This document shows positions 35,495 to 45,384 of a DNA stretch of 64,000 nucleotides, piece by piece. Position 1 is the first letter of the stretch; each line of letters opens with the position of its first letter. The position numbers and the translations under genes were made by a program. This DNA is from Mycobacterium intracellulare ATCC 13950. Its GTDB lineage: Bacteria > Actinomycetota > Actinomycetes > Mycobacteriales > Mycobacteriaceae. A model generated the notes under the pieces. The model had not been told where the DNA came from, ran no database searches, and saw nothing but the letters and a program-made list of their open reading frames with translations. The stretch is from positions 5,084,001 to 5,148,000 of the forward strand of contig NC_016946.1 in NCBI RefSeq assembly GCF_000277125.1. Direction: 5' to 3'.

Positions 35495-35633
35495 CGAACT
35501 CTCCTGGATCCGTTGCGTATCGGGCTTGTGTTGCTCGGTATGCCGTCGCCCACATAATTAAGGACTTGGTGGCGTTAACTACAGGTTATCGTGAGGAACT
35601 TGTCGGGGAAGTCTCGGGCAGGTATAAGCCTTC

Positions 35634-37190
35634 TCACAACAACGATTCAGAAGCTCCCGACGGGTCGCCATCTTCGCTCCTCGAAGCGGGTTTTTCGGTT
35701 TCGTCACCGTCGCCGGTTTCGGCGGGACTTTCAGCCGGTTGTATACCCGGTTCTCCGAGTTCTGCACGCACCGCCCGCAGGGCGGCGGCGACCGCGGGCA
35801 TCTCCCGATCCCGCGCGGCCGCGGCCCGCGCGGCGGCCAGGGCGTGCTCGCGCAGTTCGGTGTCGATGACGCCGACGGCGGCGGACGCCTGCGCGTTCTC
35901 GGCCTCGTCGTGGGCGAGCAAGGCTTTGCTGAGCACGGACTCGGCGACCAGCACCCGGGTCGCGACCAGTTCCTCGACCACCGAGCGCAGCGAGGACGTC
36001 GCGTCGCCCGCCCAGCGGTCCAGCAGCGCCCGGTCATGCAGCAGGGCGCGAATGTTGATCACCAGGAAGGTGAGCGCCACCGAGATCACCACACACACCA
36101 CCGCCGCGACGACCGCCAGCGCGGGGTTGAGCCGCGAGACCACGCCGCTCATCAGCCGGCTCAGCGTGAGCGCCACCCCCAGCCCGAAGCCGACGCCCAG
36201 CACGATCATCAGCCAGGTTTCCTGCCGGCGCGACTTCAGCGGCGGCGCCGAGACGTCGACCTCCGGCATCTTCTCGAGGGCCGGCAGGTCCACCGGCACA
36301 CCCACCGCCTGCGCGACGTCGGACAGCTGCGTGTCCGTGCCGTCGCTGACCTCGGCCACCACCTCGTCGAGGCGGGCGCGGGTGTGCGCCTCGAACCCGG
36401 ACATGTCGCGCCGCGACAACCCGGCCGCGTGTTCCTGCAGCTCGGTGCGCGCCGTCGCGCATTGGTTGCGCGCGGAGTGCGACAACTGCACCCGAGCCTG
36501 CTGGATCTGACCCCGCAGGGTGATGGTGCGTTCGCTCTTCGCTTGACGCCGCCGCTGCAACGCCGTGCTGCGTTCCTCGCGCAGCGCCTCGACCCGCGCG
36601 CGACGACCGGATCCCTCGACGTCGCGGTCGAACCGCCGTTTGATGGTCTGTAGGCGAGATTCCCACGCCCGCAACCTGTTTCGCCGGGGGAGGTCGGGGT
36701 CGTCGAGTTGCGCCGAGACGGCGGCGACCAGGGCGTCGACGTCCGGCTCACCGGTATCGGGCAGGGCGGCCGCGCCCACCCACGGCGCCCGGCCGTAGCG
36801 CGGCGAATGTGCGGCCAGCGCTTCGCGATTGGCGTCGACCACCTCACGCCAACTCCGGTGCACGTCGATCTTGGACACCACCCCCACTACCGCGTCGGTG
36901 TGCTCGGTCGCGGCGTCCAGCAGCGCGCAGTCGGAGGCAGTCAGATGGGCCGCCGCGGACACGACGAACACCACCGCCATCGGCACCTCGCCGGGTCCCA
37001 GGTCCGTCGACTCCACGAACTTGTGCTGCGGCAGGCGGCCTTGCAGCGCCGTGGCCACCGCGCTGACCCCGGCCATCCACGGGCCGGTCACCAGGACCAC
37101 GTCGCAGCGGTGCACGGCCGGCGGATCCAGGTCCGGCGCGACCGCGGCCACCATCGCGTCCACCTGGGCGATGGGATCGCCGCCGCTCAC
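35634..37190 (-). CDS. GTPase-like membrane protein with degenerate P-loop (Rv0210 type)
   Basis: A 518-residue protein. The N-terminal domain resembles a dynamin-like or YfjP-type G domain: VLVTGPWMAGVSAVATAL stands at the P-loop position but lacks the Lys, and VVSKIDVH resembles the G4 motif. A helical region with many charged residues (about 195-300) follows, then two membrane helices near 330-385 and a helical acidic C-terminus. The GTG start overlaps the stop of the preceding gene by 4 bases (GTGA), indicating translational coupling. Function unknown. Confidence 0.75.
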   Translation of the reverse strand: MSGGDPIAQVDAMVAAVAPDLDPPAVHRCDVVLVTGPWMAGVSAVATALQGRLPQHKFVESTDLGPGEVPMAVVFVVSAAAHLTASDCALLDAATEHTDAVVGVVSKIDVHRSWREVVDANREALAAHSPRYGRAPWVGAAALPDTGEPDVDALVAAVSAQLDDPDLPRRNRLRAWESRLQTIKRRFDRDVEGSGRRARVEALREERSTALQRRRQAKSERTITLRGQIQQARVQLSHSARNQCATARTELQEHAAGLSRRDMSGFEAHTRARLDEVVAEVSDGTDTQLSDVAQAVGVPVDLPALEKMPEVDVSAPPLKSRRQETWLMIVLGVGFGLGVALTLSRLMSGVVSRLNPALAVVAAVVCVVISVALTFLVINIRALLHDRALLDRWAGDATSSLRSVVEELVATRVLVAESVLSKALLAHDEAENAQASAAVGVIDTELREHALAAARAAAARDREMPAVAAALRAVRAELGEPGIQPAESPAETGDGDETEKPASRSEDGDPSGASESLL

Positions 37191-38287
37191 CAGGATTCCC
37201 CCGGCAGTGACGCGCAGGCCTGCGACCACAGCCGCAGCGATCCGCGGGCGATGTCCGCGCCGCAGGCGCGGTGCAGTTCGCTGGCCGAGGCGCGGCTGTA
37301 GCGCTGCCACCGCACCGCGCGCGGCAGGTGCGCGGACGGGTCGCGGTCCACGCCGGCCGGCCCGGGGCCGCCCGGGTCCAGCCCGGCCGCCTCGGCCAGA
37401 TCCACCGCGGCCGCCATCCGGGCGACCACCGTGTCGTCGCGGGACAGGAACCCGCCGATCCGCTCGCCGAGCTGGCCGCCACCGGCGGCCAGCGCCTCCA
37501 ATTCCGCGACGGCCCCGAGCACCCGCTGGTAGCGCACCTCGGCGCCCAGCGCGCCGACCTTGGCCAGGACGGCGTCGACGCCGCTCATCCGGCGCAGCAG
37601 GGCGCGCACCTGCGCCGGGGTTCTGCCCTGGCGGATCGCGGCGACGGCCAGCGCGGTGCCGAACAGGTCGAGGGTGTCCAGCAGGCGCTGACACACGCCG
37701 GCCGGCACCGGGCCGTCCGCCGCCAGGAACCCCGCGAACGAGCCGTCGAGGCACGCGGCGGCCCCGGGGTGCGTGGCGAGCGTGTGCAGCGCCGCCCACA
37801 GCGCGTGGTCGTCGGCTTTGTCGAGTTCGTCGAGCGCGACCGCGAGCAGGCCGATCATCGGTTCCATGGGAGCGCCGATCAGCGCCGACAGATCGGCGCA
37901 CCGCGCCCGGGCCGCCGCGATCGGCCCGTCGCCGCGCCGGCCCGACAGGTCGGCCTTGTTCAGCACCGCCACCACCGGCTGCCCGGCGGCCGCGATGGCG
38001 TGGGCGTCCTCGGGCTTGACCACCTCGGCGACCACGTAGACCACCGCGTCCGCGCCGGGATCGGGCGCCGCCGCGCTCAGCTGGAGGTCGGCCGCGATCC
38101 CCGACGCGGTTCCCGCGCGGTCCAGCGCGCGGGCCACCGTGCGGCGGCCGACCCCCCGGCGGCCGCGAACCACGACGCGCAGGGGTGCGGCGGTTCGCGT
38201 GGCGATCGCCGTCACGCGCGGATCGACGACGCCGTCGGCAAACCGCGTCAGCTCGTCGACGAAAATCTGGTGTCCTTGTCCCCTCAT
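37187..38287 (-). CDS. GTPase-like protein with Lys-less P-loop (Rv0209 type)
   Basis: A 366-residue protein. It starts at MRGQGHQIFVDELTRF, matching the size of Rv0209 (361 from memory). The P-loop region is VVVRGRRGVGRRTVARAL (about residues 37-54), with Arg where Lys is expected. The G4 motif NKAD is intact in VAVLNKADLSG. The remainder is alpha-helical. It forms a 4-base-overlap pair with the membrane-bound partner downstream, so a complex of two related GTPase-like proteins is likely. An upstream ATG at 38347 is possible. Confidence 0.75.
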   Translation of the reverse strand: MRGQGHQIFVDELTRFADGVVDPRVTAIATRTAAPLRVVVRGRRGVGRRTVARALDRAGTASGIAADLQLSAAAPDPGADAVVYVVAEVVKPEDAHAIAAAGQPVVAVLNKADLSGRRGDGPIAAARARCADLSALIGAPMEPMIGLLAVALDELDKADDHALWAALHTLATHPGAAACLDGSFAGFLAADGPVPAGVCQRLLDTLDLFGTALAVAAIRQGRTPAQVRALLRRMSGVDAVLAKVGALGAEVRYQRVLGAVAELEALAAGGGQLGERIGGFLSRDDTVVARMAAAVDLAEAAGLDPGGPGPAGVDRDPSAHLPRAVRWQRYSRASASELHRACGADIARGSLRLWSQACASLPGESW

Positions 38288-38461
38288 ACCCCGCCTGTTC
38301 GGTCCGAATGACCCGATCGCCCCGTCGGTCCCACCGAATGGTGGCATTCACGTCGCCAAGAAGCGAGCCACCGTTAATCAGTTACCAGTTCAAGGCAACT
38401 GTTGGGTATCAATCCGGACCAGGGGCGGCTACATCCGAGGTTTATAGGCCACCATGGACAA

Positions 38462-39226
38462 ATGCATGCGCAGCGCGGGGTGGCGATGTCTGCCGACACG
38501 CCGATCGGGGAATCGGCCCGCCCCGACCAGCGCTACCTGCCCGCGACGGCGTTTCGGTCGCGACGATCCGCGCTGTCCGACGCGCAGCGCCAGACGTGGG
38601 AGCGGCGCTGGCCCGACCTCGGCCTGTCGGTGGGCGCCCCGGCCGACGGGGCCGTCGGCGACGAGCCGCCGCTGGACACCCGCTCGTGGTTCGGGCGCCA
38701 GGCGCCGCTGGTGCTCGAAATCGGTTGTGGCAGCGGCACATCGACGCTGGCGATGGCCAAGGACGAGCCCGACGTCGATGTGATCGCGGTCGAGATCTAC
38801 CGGCGGGGGCTGGCGCAGTTGCTGTGCGCGATCGACCGCGACGCGGTGACCAACATCCGATTGGTCCGCGGCAACGCGCTCGACGTGCTGCAGCGGCTCA
38901 TCGCCCCGGCTTCGCTGACCGGGGTCCGCGTCTTCTTCCCCGATCCGTGGCCCAAGGCGCGGCACCACAAGCGCCGGTTCCTGCAGCCGGGCACGGTTGG
39001 CTTGATAGCCGACCGGCTACTCCCTGGTGGTGTCCTCCACGTTGCGACGGACCACGCCGGCTACGCCGAGCACATCGCCGAAGTCGGCGCGGGCGAGTCC
39101 CGGCTGCGCCGGGCGGAGCCCGAAACCCCGCTGCCCATCTCGACTGTCCGCCCGACCACCAAGTACGAGACGAAAGCCCAAGAAGCGGGCAGCGCCGTCA
39201 CCGAGTTCGTTTGGCTTAAACGATGA
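38462..39226 (+). CDS. trmB: tRNA (guanine-N7-)-methyltransferase
   Basis: A 254-residue TrmB, forming m7G46 in the tRNA variable loop. SAM motif I is LVLEIGCGSGTSTLAMA, and the family signature VFFPDPWPKARHHKRR is present, followed by ATDHAGYAEHI and the C-terminal TKYETKAQ. The start at 38462 (MHAQRGVAMSADTP) is chosen by comparison with Rv0208c. A Met at 38486 is an alternative. It is followed closely by the NYN-domain gene. Confidence 0.9.
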   Translation: MHAQRGVAMSADTPIGESARPDQRYLPATAFRSRRSALSDAQRQTWERRWPDLGLSVGAPADGAVGDEPPLDTRSWFGRQAPLVLEIGCGSGTSTLAMAKDEPDVDVIAVEIYRRGLAQLLCAIDRDAVTNIRLVRGNALDVLQRLIAPASLTGVRVFFPDPWPKARHHKRRFLQPGTVGLIADRLLPGGVLHVATDHAGYAEHIAEVGAGESRLRRAEPETPLPISTVRPTTKYETKAQEAGSAVTEFVWLKR

Positions 39227-39240
39227 GTAGGCGATGAGTG

Positions 39241-39963
39241 ATGAGCCTGACTGAGACGACCAACGCCGGCGCGGAACCCGTCGCGCCGCCGGCGGTGCTG
39301 CCCGACGACGGCGTGGGCGCCCTGGGCGGCTTTTCGCCGTCCGGCGGACGCGTATTGCTGGTGTGGGACGCCCCCAACCTCGACATGGGCCTGGGCTCGA
39401 TCCTGGGTCGCCGGCCGACCGCCTTGGAACGCCCACGGTTCGACGCCCTGGGACGCTGGCTGCTGTCGCGCACGGCCGAGATCAGCGCGCAGCGACCGGG
39501 CGTCGTCGTCGAGCCCGAGGCCACCGTGTTCACCAACATCGCGCCGGGCAGCGCCGACGTCGTCCGGCCTTGGGTGGACGCATTGCGTAACGTGGGGTTC
39601 GCGGTGTTCGCCAAGCCGAAGATCGATGAGGACAGCGACGTCGACCGCGACATGCTGGCCCATATCGAACTCCGGCGGACCGAAGGGCTGGCGTCCCTGG
39701 TGGTGGCCTCGGCCGACGGACAGGCGTTCCGCCAACCGCTCGAGGAGATCGCCCGGACCGGCACCAGCGTCCAAGTGATCGGATTTCGCGAACATGCGAG
39801 TTGGGCGCTAGCGTCGGATACCTTGGACTTCGTTGACCTGGAGGAGATCGCCGGCGTCTTCCGGGAACCATTGCCGCGGATCGGCCTGGATTCGCTGCCT
39901 GACCAGGGCGCATGGCTGCAGCCGTTCCGGCCGCTGTCAGCGCTGTTGACCGCGCGTGTGTGA
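39241..39963 (+). CDS. NYN-domain protein (Rv0207c type)
   Basis: A 240-residue protein with a NYN/PIN-like nuclease-type fold. The metal-site Asp positions are in LLVWDAPNLDMGL, in DEDSDVDRDMLAHI and in LVVASADGQAF. NYN proteins are predicted RNases acting on structured RNA. It starts 14 bases after the trmB stop (a GTG at 39238 is the alternative) and precedes mmpL3 by 58 bases. Pairing with a tRNA modification enzyme suggests tRNA or rRNA processing, which is inference. Confidence 0.8.
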   Translation: MSLTETTNAGAEPVAPPAVLPDDGVGALGGFSPSGGRVLLVWDAPNLDMGLGSILGRRPTALERPRFDALGRWLLSRTAEISAQRPGVVVEPEATVFTNIAPGSADVVRPWVDALRNVGFAVFAKPKIDEDSDVDRDMLAHIELRRTEGLASLVVASADGQAFRQPLEEIARTGTSVQVIGFREHASWALASDTLDFVDLEEIAGVFREPLPRIGLDSLPDQGAWLQPFRPLSALLTARV

Positions 39964-40021
39964 CACTGAACAACCAGTGCGCGGGTCGTTGACGACTAAG
40001 ACGATCCAGTAAGGAGCTTGC

Positions 40022-42874
40022 GTGTTCGCCTGGTGGGGTCGAACTGTGTACCGGTATCGGTACATCGTGATCGGGGTCACGGTAGCTCTGTGTCTGCTCG
40101 GCGGCGTCTTCGGCATCAGCCTGGGCAAGCATGTTACACAGAGCGGCTTCTACGACGACGGCAGTCAGTCCGTCAAAGCCTCGGTGCTGGGGGACGAGAC
40201 CTACGGCCGCGACCGCACCAGCCACGTCGTCGCGACGTTCACCGCCCCCGACGGCAAGACGGTCGAGGACCCGGCGTGGCGGGAAAAGGTCGTCGCCGAG
40301 CTCAACAAGTTCAAGGCCGATCATCCCGACCAGGTCGTCGGGTGGGCGGGCTGGCTGGCGGCCCCCAATAGCGACAACCCCGTGATCAAGGGGATGGTCA
40401 GCGAGGACAAGAAGCACACCTTCGTCAGCGTCCCGCTCAAGGGCGACGACGACGACAGCATCCTCAACAACTACAAGGCCATCGCGCCCGGCCTGCAGAA
40501 GCTCGGCGGCGGCAACGTGGAGCTGGCCGGCCTCGAGCCGATCGCCAACGCCCTGACCGGCACGATCGCAACCGACCAGCGCCGCATGGAGGTCCTCGCG
40601 GTGCCGCTGGTGGCAGTGGTCCTGTTCCTGGTGTTCGGCGGCGCGGTCGCCGCCGGCCTGCCGGCCATCGTCGGCGGGCTGAGCATTGCGGGCTCGCTGG
40701 GCATCCTGCGGCTGGTCTCCCTGTTCGGGCCGGTGCACTTCTTCGCCCAGCCGGTGGTCTCGCTGATCGGCCTGGGTATCGCCATCGACTACGGGCTGTT
40801 CGTCGTGAGCCGGTTCCGCGAGGAGATCGCCGAGGGCTACGACACCGAGGCCGCCGTGCGAAGAACCGTGATGACGGCCGGGCGCACAGTGACGTTCTCG
40901 GCGGTGCTGATCATCGCCTCGAGCGCCAGCCTGTTGGTGTTGCCCCAGGGCTTCGTGCATTCGCTGACCTACGCGATCTTCGCGGCGGTGGGGCTTGCCG
41001 CGCTGTTGTCGATCACGTTCCTGCCGGCCTGCCTGGGCATCCTCGGCCGCCACGTCGACGCGCTGGGCGTGCGGACCGCGTTCCGGGTGCCGTTCCTGCG
41101 CAACTGGAAGTATTCACGCGCCTACCTGAACTGGCTCGCCGACCGGCTACAGAAGACCAAGACCCGCGAGGAGGTCGAGGCCGGCTTCTGGGGCAAACTC
41201 GTCAACTGGGTGATGAAGCGGCCGTTGGCGTTTGCCATCCCGATCGCCGTCGGCATGATCCTGCTGGTCATCCCCCTGGGCAACCTCTCGTTCGGCGGCA
41301 TGAGCGAGAAGTATCTGCCGCCCGACAACGCCGTGCGCCTGGCGCAGGAACACTTCGACAAGCGATTCCCCGGCTACCGCACCGAGCAGCTGACGGTGGT
41401 GATCCAGAGCGACAACCACAGCAAGGTCACCGACCAGCAGGTGGCCGACATCCGCAACAGGATCTCCTCGATCGGCGGGTTCACCGACAAGCAATGGGAG
41501 GAGCGGGCCTGTCCGACCATCGCCGGCAATCCCTGCGTCGCCGGCCCGAACGGCACCACGGTGCCCAAGGACGGCTCGGTGCGGGTGATCCAGAACGGCC
41601 TGGTCAACAAGAACGACGCCGCCAAGAAGATCACCGAACTGCGGGCGGTCAACCCCCCGAAGGGGCTGAATCTCTATGTAGGCGGCACCCCGGCGCTGGA
41701 GCAGGACAGCATCCACAGCCTGTTCGACAAGGCTCCGCTGATGCTGGTGCTGTTGCTCGGCGCCACCATGCTGTTGATGTTCCTGGCGTTCGGCTCGGTG
41801 GTGTTGCCCGTCAAGGCCGCGGTGATGAGCGCTCTCACGCTGGGATCCACGATGGGAATCCTGACGTGGATCTTCGTCGACGGTCACCTGTCGGGCGTGC
41901 TGAATTTCACGCCGACCCCGCTGATGGTGGTGGTCATCGCGCTGGTTGTCGCCGTCGGTTTCGGCCTGGCCACCGACTACGAGGTGTTCCTGGTCTCGCG
42001 CATGGTCGAGGCGCGCGAACGCGGCATGTCGACCGCCGAGGCCATCCGGATCGGCACCGCGACCACCGGCCGCCTGATCACGGCCGCCGCGCTGGTGCTG
42101 GCCGTGGTCGCGGGCTCGTTCGTGTTCTCCGACCTGGTGTTGATGAAGTATCTGGCGTTCGGTCTGATGGCGGCGCTGCTGCTGGACGCGACCGTCGTCC
42201 GGATGTTCCTGGTGCCGTCGGTGATGAAGTTGCTCGGCGACGACTGCTGGTGGGCGCCGCGCTGGGCCCGGCGCCTGCAGAACAAGATCGGGCTGGGCGA
42301 GATCGATCTGCCCGACGAGCGCAAGCGGCCGACGCTCAACGGGCGCCCCGCGCGGCCGCCGGTGGCGGCCAGCCTGGTCGCCGCCGCGCCGCGTCCGCCG
42401 CACGACCCCACCCACCCCGCGCCGCTGGAGCCGTCGCGACCGGCGCGCCCGGCGCCGGAACCCAGGCCCGCAAAGGAACCCACCCCGAGCGCGTCGACCA
42501 CACGGGCCGACGACAGCGTGGACACCACCCGCATCCCGGCCCGGCCGAACCAGCCGACCGAGGCCAAGACCACACGTTTCGCCGCGCAGGGCGCCCCGGG
42601 CCGGGACCGGCCGGCCGAACCGCGCCCCCCGGCCAAGCCCTCGCCGCCGGCCCCGCAGGCACCCCAGCGTCCGCCGACGGCGCCGCCGTCCCGCGATCAG
42701 ACCCGGGCCATCCCCGTCCCCGGCAACCGGCCCGACGACCCCGACAACGACGCCCCCGGCGACGCGGTGAACCCCCGCGGCCAGGGCGAGAACGGCGACC
42801 CGGCGCGGCAGCGGCGCCGCTCCGGCGGCGGGCTGTCCGCGGCGGATCTGCTGCGCCGCGAGGGACGGTTATAG
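40022..42874 (+). CDS. mmpL3: Trehalose monomycolate flippase/exporter MmpL3
   Basis: A 950-residue RND-type inner-membrane transporter that moves trehalose monomycolate across the plasma membrane using proton motive force. Twelve membrane helices in two halves. The proton-relay Asp-Tyr pairs are D256-Y257 (GIAIDYGLF) and D652-Y653 (GLATDYEVF). After about residue 760 there is a disordered Pro/Arg/Glu-rich cytosolic tail of ~190 residues ending RREGRL. GTG start. It is essential in mycobacteria and a well-known drug target. An AI-2E family gene converges downstream. Confidence 0.96.
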   Translation: MFAWWGRTVYRYRYIVIGVTVALCLLGGVFGISLGKHVTQSGFYDDGSQSVKASVLGDETYGRDRTSHVVATFTAPDGKTVEDPAWREKVVAELNKFKADHPDQVVGWAGWLAAPNSDNPVIKGMVSEDKKHTFVSVPLKGDDDDSILNNYKAIAPGLQKLGGGNVELAGLEPIANALTGTIATDQRRMEVLAVPLVAVVLFLVFGGAVAAGLPAIVGGLSIAGSLGILRLVSLFGPVHFFAQPVVSLIGLGIAIDYGLFVVSRFREEIAEGYDTEAAVRRTVMTAGRTVTFSAVLIIASSASLLVLPQGFVHSLTYAIFAAVGLAALLSITFLPACLGILGRHVDALGVRTAFRVPFLRNWKYSRAYLNWLADRLQKTKTREEVEAGFWGKLVNWVMKRPLAFAIPIAVGMILLVIPLGNLSFGGMSEKYLPPDNAVRLAQEHFDKRFPGYRTEQLTVVIQSDNHSKVTDQQVADIRNRISSIGGFTDKQWEERACPTIAGNPCVAGPNGTTVPKDGSVRVIQNGLVNKNDAAKKITELRAVNPPKGLNLYVGGTPALEQDSIHSLFDKAPLMLVLLLGATMLLMFLAFGSVVLPVKAAVMSALTLGSTMGILTWIFVDGHLSGVLNFTPTPLMVVVIALVVAVGFGLATDYEVFLVSRMVEARERGMSTAEAIRIGTATTGRLITAAALVLAVVAGSFVFSDLVLMKYLAFGLMAALLLDATVVRMFLVPSVMKLLGDDCWWAPRWARRLQNKIGLGEIDLPDERKRPTLNGRPARPPVAASLVAAAPRPPHDPTHPAPLEPSRPARPAPEPRPAKEPTPSASTTRADDSVDTTRIPARPNQPTEAKTTRFAAQGAPGRDRPAEPRPPAKPSPPAPQAPQRPPTAPPSRDQTRAIPVPGNRPDDPDNDAPGDAVNPRGQGENGDPARQRRRSGGGLSAADLLRREGRL

Positions 42875-42905
42875 GAAAGCGCCCCGGCGCCTCTTGACGC
42901 TGGTC

Positions 42906-44048
42906 TCAGTCGGAGCCCGGTTTGTCCGGCTCGGCCTGCAGGATGGCGTTCTTCTCGTCCGCCTCCTCGGTCTGCTTCTCGGCTTCCGCCTCGGGATTGG
43001 GCGCCAGCAGCACCTGGAACGCGTTGTTGAGGAACGCGACCGTCGGGACGGCCAGCAGGGCCCCGACGATCCCGGCGAGCACGCCGCCGGTGGAAATGGC
43101 CAGCACCACGGCGAGCGGGTGGATCGAGACCGCGCGGCCCATCACCAGCGGTTGCAGCAGGTGGGCCTCCATCTGGTTGACCGCGATCAACACCCCCAGC
43201 GTGATGAGCGCGTACACGATGCCCTTGGCCAACAGGGCGACCACCACGGCCAGCAGGCCGGAAATCAGCGCACCGATCAGCGGGATGAAGGCACCCAGGA
43301 AGACCAGCGAGGCCAGCGGCAGCGCCAGCGGAATGCCCATGATCGCCAGGCCCGCGCCCACCCCGGCCGCGTCGGTCAGCGCCACCAGAAAGGTGGCCCG
43401 CACGTACCCGATCAGCGACCCGTACCCGGCGTTGCCGGCTTCGTGCACCCGGTCGCGGACGTGGGCGGGGATGATCTGCACCACGTACCGCCAGATGTTG
43501 CGGCCACCGTAGAGAAAGAAGATCAGCGTGAACAGCACCAGCACAGCAGCCGTTACCAGCTCGGTGACGGTCGCCGCGGTAGACAGCGCGCCGCTGGTCA
43601 GCTTGGCCTGGTTGTTGTGCAGCGCCTCGATGGCGGCGTTGCCCGCGCTGTCGATCTGTTCGCTGCGCAGATGCGCGGGCCCGTTGATCAGCCACCGGCG
43701 GGTCGACTCGATGCTCTGCGTCACCTGTTCGGTCAGGCCGGGCAGGCCGTCGATGAACTGCAGGATGACGAACGCCAGGATGCCGCCCAGGATCGCGAAG
43801 CCGCCCAGCAACACCAGCGCCACCGCGCCGCCGCGGGGCAGGCCCCGCCGGTCCAGCCAGTCGACCACCGGCACCAGCAGCGCGCTCAGCAGCAGCGCCA
43901 CCAGCACCGGAACGACGATGACTTCGAGCTTCTTGACCACCCACAACAGGGCAACCGCGGCGGCCAGGATGACGAGCAAACGCCACGCCCAGGCTGCGGT
44001 CTTGCGTACTACGGGTTCCACCGACGCGTCGTCGACGTTTGCTGACAT
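42906..44048 (-). CDS. AI-2E family transporter (Rv0205 type)
   Basis: A 380-residue permease of the AI-2E/PerM/UPF0118 family with seven to eight hydrophobic segments. Family sequence includes [20 protein letters not shown], then [19 protein letters not shown] and [17 protein letters not shown]. An acidic tail ends at the C-terminus. Substrate in mycobacteria is unknown. Members in other bacteria export autoinducer-2 or act as Na+/H+ antiporters. It is convergent with mmpL3. Confidence 0.85.
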   Translation of the reverse strand: MSANVDDASVEPVVRKTAAWAWRLLVILAAAVALLWVVKKLEVIVVPVLVALLLSALLVPVVDWLDRRGLPRGGAVALVLLGGFAILGGILAFVILQFIDGLPGLTEQVTQSIESTRRWLINGPAHLRSEQIDSAGNAAIEALHNNQAKLTSGALSTAATVTELVTAAVLVLFTLIFFLYGGRNIWRYVVQIIPAHVRDRVHEAGNAGYGSLIGYVRATFLVALTDAAGVGAGLAIMGIPLALPLASLVFLGAFIPLIGALISGLLAVVVALLAKGIVYALITLGVLIAVNQMEAHLLQPLVMGRAVSIHPLAVVLAISTGGVLAGIVGALLAVPTVAFLNNAFQVLLAPNPEAEAEKQTEEADEKNAILQAEPDKPGSD

Positions 44049-44205
44049 CTGGCCAGCCTATCGGTAGCGGCGCCGCCCCGAATCGGTTCGCGACGGGCTG
44101 CGCGTCGCCCGCAGCCGTCGGAGCCGGCACGATCCGGTTACGACGGCGACACAGTCGGCGGCGCGCAGCGATCGCCGCGCCACCTGCACCGTTACCCTAA
44201 ATCAC

Positions 44206-45384
44206 GTGTCGCACGACGCACCCGCCCGCAATCTCGACTTCCCGCGCGAACAAACCCCGCGCGGGAAGTACTGGTGGGTGCGCTGGGTCATCCTCGGGAT
44301 GGTTGCCATCGTGCTTGCCGTCGAGGTTTCCCTGGGCTGGGATCAGCTGGCCAAGGCGTGGATGAGCCTGTACGAGGCGAACTGGTGGTGGTTGCTCGCC
44401 TCGGTCGTGGCGGCGGCCGCGTCCATGCACAGCTTTGCCCAGATCCAGCGCACCCTGCTCAAGTCGGCCGGGGTGCACGTCAAGCAACTGCGCTCGGAGG
44501 CCGCGTTCTATGCGGCCAACTCGCTGAGCACCACGCTGCCCGGCGGGCCCGTGCTGTCGGCGACGTTCCTGTTCCGCCAGCAACGGCTCTGGGGTGCCTC
44601 GACGGTGGTGGCGTCGTGGCAGCTGGTGATGTCGGGCGTGCTGCAGGCGGTGGGATTGGCTTTGCTCGGGTTGGGCGGCGCTTTCCTGCTGGGCGCGAAG
44701 AACAACCCGTTCTCGTTGCTGTTCACGCTCGGCGGTTTCGTCGCCCTGCTGCTGCTGGCGCAGGCCGTCGCCTCGCGGCCGGAGCTGATCGAAGGCATCG
44801 GCAGCCGGGTCCTGGCGTGGGTCAACTCGGTGCGCGGAAAGCCCGCCGACACCGGCCTGGACAAGTGGCGCGAGACGCTGATGCAGCTCGAATCGGTGAG
44901 CCTGGGCCGCCGCGACCTGGGGGTGGCGTTCGGGTGGTCGATGTTCAACTGGGTCGCCGACGTCGCCTGCCTCGGCTTCGCCGCGTACGCCGCCGGGGAT
45001 CACGCGTCGGTGGCCGGGCTGACCGTCGCCTACGCCGCGGCCCGCGCGGTCGGCACCATCCCGCTGATGCCCGGCGGGCTGCTGGTCGTCGAGGCGGTGC
45101 TGGTGCCGGGGCTGGTCTCGAGCGGGATGTCCCTGTCGAGCGCGATCTCGGCCATGCTGATATACCGGCTGATCAGCTGGCTGCTCATCGCCGCGGTCGG
45201 CTGGGTGGTGTTCTTCTTCGTGTTCCGCACCGAGAACGTCGACGACTCCGACGACGACCCGATCACCGGTCCGCTGCCGATCGTGCCGCAGCCGGGCGAC
45301 GCTTCCGCCGACCCGACCGAGGCCGCCCTGCAGGGGCCGCTGCCGCCCGACCGAAACCCGGAGACCGAGGGCCGGGACAGCTAG
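44206..45384 (+). CDS. LPG-synthase-TM/UPF0104 family membrane protein (Rv0204c type)
   Basis: A 392-residue polytopic protein like the flippase part of MprF/AglD proteins: seven or eight helices, with TTLPGGPVLSATFLFRQQR and GTIPLMPGGLLVVEAVLVPGL as conserved glycine-rich loops. No aminoacyl-transferase domain is attached. The C-terminal ~45 residues are acidic and disordered. GTG start. Likely a lipid translocase, by family inference. The stop overlaps the convergent haem-binder gene by 4 bases. Confidence 0.82.
   Translation: MSHDAPARNLDFPREQTPRGKYWWVRWVILGMVAIVLAVEVSLGWDQLAKAWMSLYEANWWWLLASVVAAAASMHSFAQIQRTLLKSAGVHVKQLRSEAAFYAANSLSTTLPGGPVLSATFLFRQQRLWGASTVVASWQLVMSGVLQAVGLALLGLGGAFLLGAKNNPFSLLFTLGGFVALLLLAQAVASRPELIEGIGSRVLAWVNSVRGKPADTGLDKWRETLMQLESVSLGRRDLGVAFGWSMFNWVADVACLGFAAYAAGDHASVAGLTVAYAAARAVGTIPLMPGGLLVVEAVLVPGLVSSGMSLSSAISAMLIYRLISWLLIAAVGWVVFFFVFRTENVDDSDDDPITGPLPIVPQPGDASADPTEAALQGPLPPDRNPETEGRDS

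Noticed and set aside
42879..42890. Small GC-rich hairpin after mmpL3
   Set aside because: Only four to five base pairs with a minimal loop. Such motifs are expected by chance at this GC content.
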